Assembly: GCF_025753855.1 (NCBI RefSeq)
Contig: NZ_JAOWPT010000023.1
Location: forward strand, 1-34,223
Source: Mesorhizobium sp. ZC-5
GTDB lineage: Bacteria > Pseudomonadota > Alphaproteobacteria > Rhizobiales > Rhizobiaceae
Direction: 5' to 3'
Length of the DNA: 34,223 nt
The notes under the pieces were generated by a model that was given only the letters and a program-made list of their open reading frames with translations, searched no databases and was not told the origin of the DNA. Of the stretch, positions 32,757 through 34,223 are shown one piece after another (the stretch's first letter is position 1; every line of letters begins with the position of its first letter). The translations under genes and the position numbers were made by a program.

Positions 32757-33770
32757 TCAGCCGCTGCGGAAGGTATAGCTGTAGCCGTTGACCGCCGGCG
32801 CGCCGCCGAGATGCGCGTAGAGGACCCTCGATCCCTCTGGAAAGAAGCCTTTCTGAATGAGATCAATCATCCCTTGCATCGATTTTCCCTCATAGACGGG
32901 ATCGGTAATTATCCCCTCGAGCCGCGCGCACAGGCGGATGGCCTCCTTGGTTTCTTCGGACGGAATGCCATAACACGGGTACGCATACTCCTCGAACAGC
33001 ACCACGTCGTCTTCGACGATTTCCGTTTCGAGATCGACGAGCTTCGCTGTATGTTGGGCAATGTTTAGCACCTGCGCCTTGGTTTTGGTGGGGGTGGCAG
33101 AGGCATCGACACCGATCACGTTGCACTGTCGACCGTCCTCGGCGAATCCGACGAGCATGCCGGCATGCGTTGAGCCTGTGACCGTGCAAACAACGATGTA
33201 GTCGAAGGCAAAGCCAAGCTGTTTCTCCTGGGCGCGCACCTCTTCCGCGAACCCCACATAGCCGAGGCCGCCCTTTTCGTGAACAGACGCCCCGGCGGGT
33301 ATCGCATAGGGTCTGCCGCCCCTTGCCTTGACCTCATAGAGCGCTTTTTCCCAACTGCGGCGGATGCCGATGTCAAAGCCCTCGTCGACCAGGCGCAGCT
33401 CTGCTCCCATGATGCGGCTCAAAAGAATGTTGCCGACCCGATCGTAGACGGCATCCTCATGTGGAACCCAGCTCTCCTGAACCAGGAGGCATTTCATGCC
33501 GATCTTGGCGGCGACCGCGGCGACCATCCGCGTGTGGTTTGACTGCACGCCGCCGATGGAGACCAACGTATCGGCATTTGACGCGATGGCGTCGGGGATG
33601 ATGTATTCGAGCTTGCGCAGCTTGTTTCCGCCAAATGCGAGACCGGAATTGCAGTCCTCGCGTTTGGCGTAGATTTCCACCTTGTCGCCTAGATGCTTGC
33701 CAAGGCGGTCGAGCTTCTCGATGGGCGTTGGTCCAAAGGTGAGCGGATAGCGTTCGAATTTTTTCAGCAT
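32757..33770 (-). CDS. acdS: 1-aminocyclopropane-1-carboxylate (ACC) deaminase
   Basis: A complete 337-residue PLP enzyme. The residues known to separate ACC deaminase from D-cysteine desulfhydrase are present: PLP Lys at 50 in FGGNKLRK, Ser at 77 in GGVQSNHT, Tyr293-Glu294 in [10 protein letters not shown] and Leu321 in LYAHLGG. GGAGAG precedes the ATG. It splits ACC, the ethylene precursor of plants, into ammonia and 2-oxobutyrate in the cytoplasm, lowers ethylene in roots and nodules, and is common on rhizobial symbiosis islands. In Mesorhizobium loti acdS is NifA-controlled, but I see no NifA/sigma-54 site in the 330 bases upstream here. Confidence 0.96.
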   Translation of the reverse strand: MLKKFERYPLTFGPTPIEKLDRLGKHLGDKVEIYAKREDCNSGLAFGGNKLRKLEYIIPDAIASNADTLVSIGGVQSNHTRMVAAVAAKIGMKCLLVQESWVPHEDAVYDRVGNILLSRIMGAELRLVDEGFDIGIRRSWEKALYEVKARGGRPYAIPAGASVHEKGGLGYVGFAEEVRAQEKQLGFAFDYIVVCTVTGSTHAGMLVGFAEDGRQCNVIGVDASATPTKTKAQVLNIAQHTAKLVDLETEIVEDDVVLFEEYAYPCYGIPSEETKEAIRLCARLEGIITDPVYEGKSMQGMIDLIQKGFFPEGSRVLYAHLGGAPAVNGYSYTFRSG

Positions 33771-33844
33771 TTTCTCTCCGGCAACTCGTGATTGAGCTAA
33801 AATTAGCTTGCACGGTCATTCTAAAGGCATGTTTGATTTGAGGT

Positions 33845-34018
33845 TTAGCTGCCTTCCTCCAACGTTCCAGAAGAGGCCCCCATCATTAGTTCCAGCGCCA
33901 TTTCGTCATCGAGACGAAGCGCCCGCAGGGCGGCGTCCTGCAACAAAGCTACTATGCCTATGGCACCGAAAAGCTGCATTTCCCGAATTAAATAGAATGA
34001 CCGGAGTGCGGTCGCCAT
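33845..34018 (-). CDS. possible small protein upstream of acdS, unknown
   Basis: A minus-strand frame from the ATG at about 34018 (MATALRSFYLIREMQLFGAI...) runs to 33845 and would give a 57-residue protein with a short hydrophobic segment (LFGAIGIVALL) and an acidic end. There is no strong ribosome binding site and I recognise no family. It lies 74 bases upstream of acdS on the same strand. Confidence 0.25.
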   Translation of the reverse strand: MATALRSFYLIREMQLFGAIGIVALLQDAALRALRLDDEMALELMMGASSGTLEEGS

Positions 34019-34103
34019 CGATGTATCAAGCCTGTATTCCTTGCAAGTTCCGCTCAATATTCAAGGTTGATCAAAAGTATCCTGAGCGCAGACCTTGTCA
34101 TGA

Positions 34104-34223
34104 CTGACCTTGCCCCCAGTTTCTATCCAGTTTTGAGTTCGTTTCGGGCGTGGGTTGTGCCCTGCTGGGCGGGTGAAGCGACGGGCGCTGGCGCGGAGCC
34201 TTTGGCATAGCGCAGCGCGAGCG
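34104..34223. mobile_element. possible IS terminus at the window edge
   Basis: From about 34104 the sequence TGACCTTGCCCCCAGTTT resembles the tip of some rhizobial IS3-type elements, and the following GC-rich DNA could hold the end of a transposase gene on the minus strand. Only 120 bases are visible, so the family is uncertain. Confidence 0.3.

Noticed and set aside
33771-34100. NifA/sigma-54 control of acdS, as reported for Mesorhizobium loti
   Set aside because: No TGT-N10-ACA and no GG-N10-GC promoter of acceptable form was found upstream of acdS in this window.
1-34223. CRISPR arrays, tRNA or rRNA genes, nod box
   Set aside because: No regularly spaced short repeats, no cloverleaf or rRNA sequence, and no convincing nod-box pattern were noticed on reading both strands.

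Overview
The window looks like rhizobial accessory DNA: a symbiosis island or symbiotic plasmid of an alphaproteobacterial legume symbiont such as Mesorhizobium, Rhizobium, Sinorhizobium or Bradyrhizobium. The evidence is an intact ACC deaminase gene, a consensus NifA/sigma-54 promoter, an AHL-type LuxR regulator, and a very high load of IS66, IS21, IS5, IS6, IS1182 and RIT elements between GC-rich metabolic genes, many of them decayed. The species cannot be fixed from this sequence alone.

Left part (1-8,450). An IS21 istB end is followed by a NifA upstream activator (462-477) and a consensus -24/-12 promoter (545-560). Downstream on the same strand lie a small ORF (771-944), an ornithine cyclodeaminase-like gene (1021-1989) and a SAM methyltransferase gene (2268-3071). 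After these comes a decayed transport and catabolism cluster: an OppF-type ATPase, a CapA-type metallophosphatase and a DadA-type oxidoreductase, all broken. Transposase debris follows, and then an ALDH7-type aldehyde dehydrogenase on the minus strand. Its frame is open, but its catalytic Cys, Glu and Asn are all replaced.

Middle part (8,450-25,710). This is a stratified pile of mobile DNA that exact target duplications let one read in order. A group II intron remnant is split by IS66 copy 1 (8659-11146, duplication TTTTGATT). An IS6 remnant is split by a 10-kb IS66-based mosaic (11815-21836, duplication TGAACATC). Inside the mosaic sit a recombinase-in-trio (RIT) element with 101-bp inverted repeats (13487-16963), a second type of IS66 element with a UPF0149-like passenger gene (17481-20536, duplication CCCGATCG), and a methyltransferase gene held between IS66 tnpC pieces (20932-21564). 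A methyltransferase gene next to a truncated 2OG-Fe(II) oxygenase gene follows, then another IS66 copy (23229-25704, duplication CTTCGAAT). All three copies of the main IS66 type have a broken tnpC, each with different lesions; only the second IS66 type has an open one.

Right part (25,710-34,223). The genes here lie on the minus strand: an aspartate kinase, an EctB-type diaminobutyrate aminotransferase, an AHL-type LuxR regulator, a frameshifted radical-SAM gene and acdS. IS5 and IS21 remnants separate the aminotransferase from the regulator. The kinase and aminotransferase together suggest aspartate is channelled to 2,4-diaminobutyrate; no ectA or ectC is present, so the end product is unknown. 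The window ends inside what may be another IS terminus. No tRNA, rRNA or CRISPR array was seen.
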